A program made the translations under genes and the position numbers. A stretch of DNA of 64,000 nt from contig NZ_PYWB01000007.1 in assembly GCF_003056345.1 (NCBI RefSeq), positions 124,001 through 188,000 on the forward strand, in the 5' to 3' direction. Below the pieces are notes generated by a model that saw only the letters and a list, made by a program, of their open reading frames with translations, had not been told where the DNA came from and ran no database searches. The stretch is from Devosia submarina. Its GTDB lineage: Bacteria; Pseudomonadota; Alphaproteobacteria; Rhizobiales; Devosiaceae. This document shows positions 62,996 through 64,000 of the stretch, piece by piece; within the stretch, counting starts at the first letter, position 1; each line of letters opens with the position of its first letter.

Positions 62996-63895
62996 CTAAC
63001 TCACAGCCTGAAGGCTGCCGGTGCCGCCAGGGGCCTGTACGGAACGCGTTCCGGCGGAGATGGCCGCAGCGAGGCATTGTTCAGGCGCCAAGCCATCGAG
63101 CCAAGCATGGAGGAACCCGGCGTTGAAAGCGTCCCCTGCCCCGGTTGTGTCGACGACCTCAACACGCTGGCTGGGCAGACGCGACACCTCACCATTGGCG
63201 GCGAGCATAGCGCCGTCCCCGCCAAGCTTGAGAGCGACGATGGGGAAATGGGCTGCCAGATGCTGTAAAGCCGTCAAAGGGTCGCTTGATCCTGTGAGCG
63301 CCTCGGCTTCCTCCATGTTCGGCAGGAAGATATCGGCACCCGCAGTGCGTTGGAAAAAGTCGGGATCGAGGATCAGCTCGTCGTCCCAGCTTGGGTCGAG
63401 TGATACGGTCAGGCCGTGGCTTTTGGCGGTGCTGATGGCGTCGTTCATTTCGTGGAGTGTGGCGAACTCGGCGATGTGGAGATGTGTGGCCTCGCTCCAG
63501 GCAAGGGCACGCTCGAAACTGGCTGGGCGGGCATGACCGGCACGGCGCGACAGGAAGGCGCGATCCCCGTTCTGCACCATCACGACGGTCAGCTGCGGGC
63601 CCGCTGTTTCGTGCCGGTCGAGAAACTGCAGGTCCAAGCCCAATTGATCGATCGTCTGGCCCAAGGTTTTTGATAGATCATCAGTCCCGAAGCGAGCGAG
63701 CAAGGCTGAGGGGCGGCCGAGTGCAGCAAGATGCGCAGCTGTTATCAGTGCGCCGCCACCGGGGGTCAGGTCGAACTCCCCGGCGAAAACTTCGCGACCG
63801 AGTTGCGGCATGCCCTCGAGGCCGCGAAACACCATGTCGCAGTAGATTCGGCCAAGGCTCAACACCGCCCTGGCCCGAGATGTCGTCGATGTCAT
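62996..63895 (-). CDS. PfkB-family carbohydrate kinase
   Basis: A 299-residue ribokinase-fold kinase. The N-terminal GG motif is in DLTPGGGALITAAHLAALG, and the catalytic block VDTTGAGDAFNAGFLHAW holds the base Asp and anion hole. It is flanked by a sugar importer gene and nagB, so glucosamine or a related amino sugar is the likely substrate. The ATG overlaps the stop of the ATPase gene (ATGA). Confidence 0.88.
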   Translation of the reverse strand: MTSTTSRARAVLSLGRIYCDMVFRGLEGMPQLGREVFAGEFDLTPGGGALITAAHLAALGRPSALLARFGTDDLSKTLGQTIDQLGLDLQFLDRHETAGPQLTVVMVQNGDRAFLSRRAGHARPASFERALAWSEATHLHIAEFATLHEMNDAISTAKSHGLTVSLDPSWDDELILDPDFFQRTAGADIFLPNMEEAEALTGSSDPLTALQHLAAHFPIVALKLGGDGAMLAANGEVSRLPSQRVEVVDTTGAGDAFNAGFLHAWLDGLAPEQCLAAAISAGTRSVQAPGGTGSLQAVS

Positions 63896-64000
63896 GCCCG
63901 GCCCAGTGCTGTTTCGGTTTTCGCATCGAAAAGGTAGAGCGAGCCAGGCTCGGCGCGGATTGCCAGCGTGCTGCCGATCGCCGGAACGACGCGGCCTGGA
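63892..64000 (-). CDS. C-terminus of a sugar ABC ATP-binding protein (partial)
   Basis: The last 36 codons of a minus-strand gene running off the right edge. The frame (PGRVVPAIGSTLAIRAEPG, SLYLFDAKTETALGRA) matches the OB/TOBE end of MalK/UgpC ATPases, where a short strand and an LFD..T block close the protein. The stop overlaps the kinase ATG. It implies a sugar importer to the right in one operon with the kinase and nagB. Confidence 0.75.
   Translation of the reverse strand, partial: PGRVVPAIGSTLAIRAEPGSLYLFDAKTETALGRA

Noticed and set aside
1..64000. Search for CRISPR arrays, phage genes, toxin-antitoxin pairs, transposases and integrases.
   Set aside because: No regularly spaced direct repeats, recombinase motifs or small toxin-antitoxin pairs were seen. 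The repeats found are palindromes, not CRISPR units.

Overview
The window reads as chromosomal DNA of an alphaproteobacterium, most likely a Hyphomicrobiales (Rhizobiales) member close to Devosia. The grounds are high GC, dense operons with ATGA/GTGA overlaps, many ABC importers, the order ctaA - rplM - rpsI with a DUF2842 gene beside ctaA, a guanidine-II riboswitch before an SMR exporter, and intergenic palindromes of the rhizobial/Devosia kind. I see no phage, integrase, insertion sequence or CRISPR array. The genus is inference.

Layout. 1-1.5 kb: edge of an unidentified divergent gene, murQ (MurNAc-6-P etherase) and a DUF2934 protein. 1.9-7.7 kb: a Fe3+/PotD-type ABC importer (Tat-exported binding protein, two permeases, ATPase) followed by a glycerophosphodiesterase-like gene and, convergent, an inositol-monophosphatase-family gene; together these could use glycerophosphoinositol or a similar diester. 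7.8-11.1 kb: a receiver-only regulator, a small membrane protein and an SSS-transporter/histidine-kinase fusion (CbrA type). 11.3-12.9 kb: an XRE regulator of the ScfR/PrpR type with a kinase-like phosphoacceptor helix. 13.1-18.4 kb: a complete branched-chain-amino-acid-type (HAAT) importer. 18.6-26.0 kb: a carbohydrate regulon with divergent LacI regulator, two matching operators, oxidoreductase, TIM-barrel isomerase and a MalEFGK-type importer.

26.3-35.7 kb: fdhD and two molybdopterin oxidoreductases, mixed with small housekeeping genes (DUF421, DUF2147, GST, glyoxalase-like, TauE) and tRNA-Ser(GCT). 35.7-36.9 kb: a gene-free, repeat-rich stretch. 36.9-46.1 kb: a PH-like membrane protein, a guanidine-II riboswitch with SMR exporter, an aminotransferase, a UGT-type glycosyltransferase, a cystine/dicarboxylate-type symporter, an SdpI-like protein, rpsI-rplM, ctaA and DUF2842. 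46.1-55.6 kb: a compact exopolysaccharide locus of deacetylase and Wzz/GumC-like co-polymerase on one strand, and Wza-like lipoprotein, GT4, undecaprenyl-phosphate sugar transferase, secreted propeller-like protein and O-antigen-ligase-like protein on the other. 55.6-64 kb: an APH-type kinase, tRNA-Pro(GGG), a short-chain-dehydrogenase remnant, an Ldh-family dehydrogenase, a LacI regulator, a polar-amino-acid ABC importer and, convergent, nagB, a PfkB kinase and the 3' end of a sugar-ABC ATPase (an amino-sugar operon running off the right edge).

The most unusual non-coding signal is a set of intergenic palindromes. Family B is a 29-nt hairpin with a conserved loop and compensating stem changes, often in inverted pairs. 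Family A is an about 90-bp nested palindrome. At 36.3-36.85 kb they alternate A-B-A-B-A. All functions are assigned from reading sequence and motifs; no database search was run.
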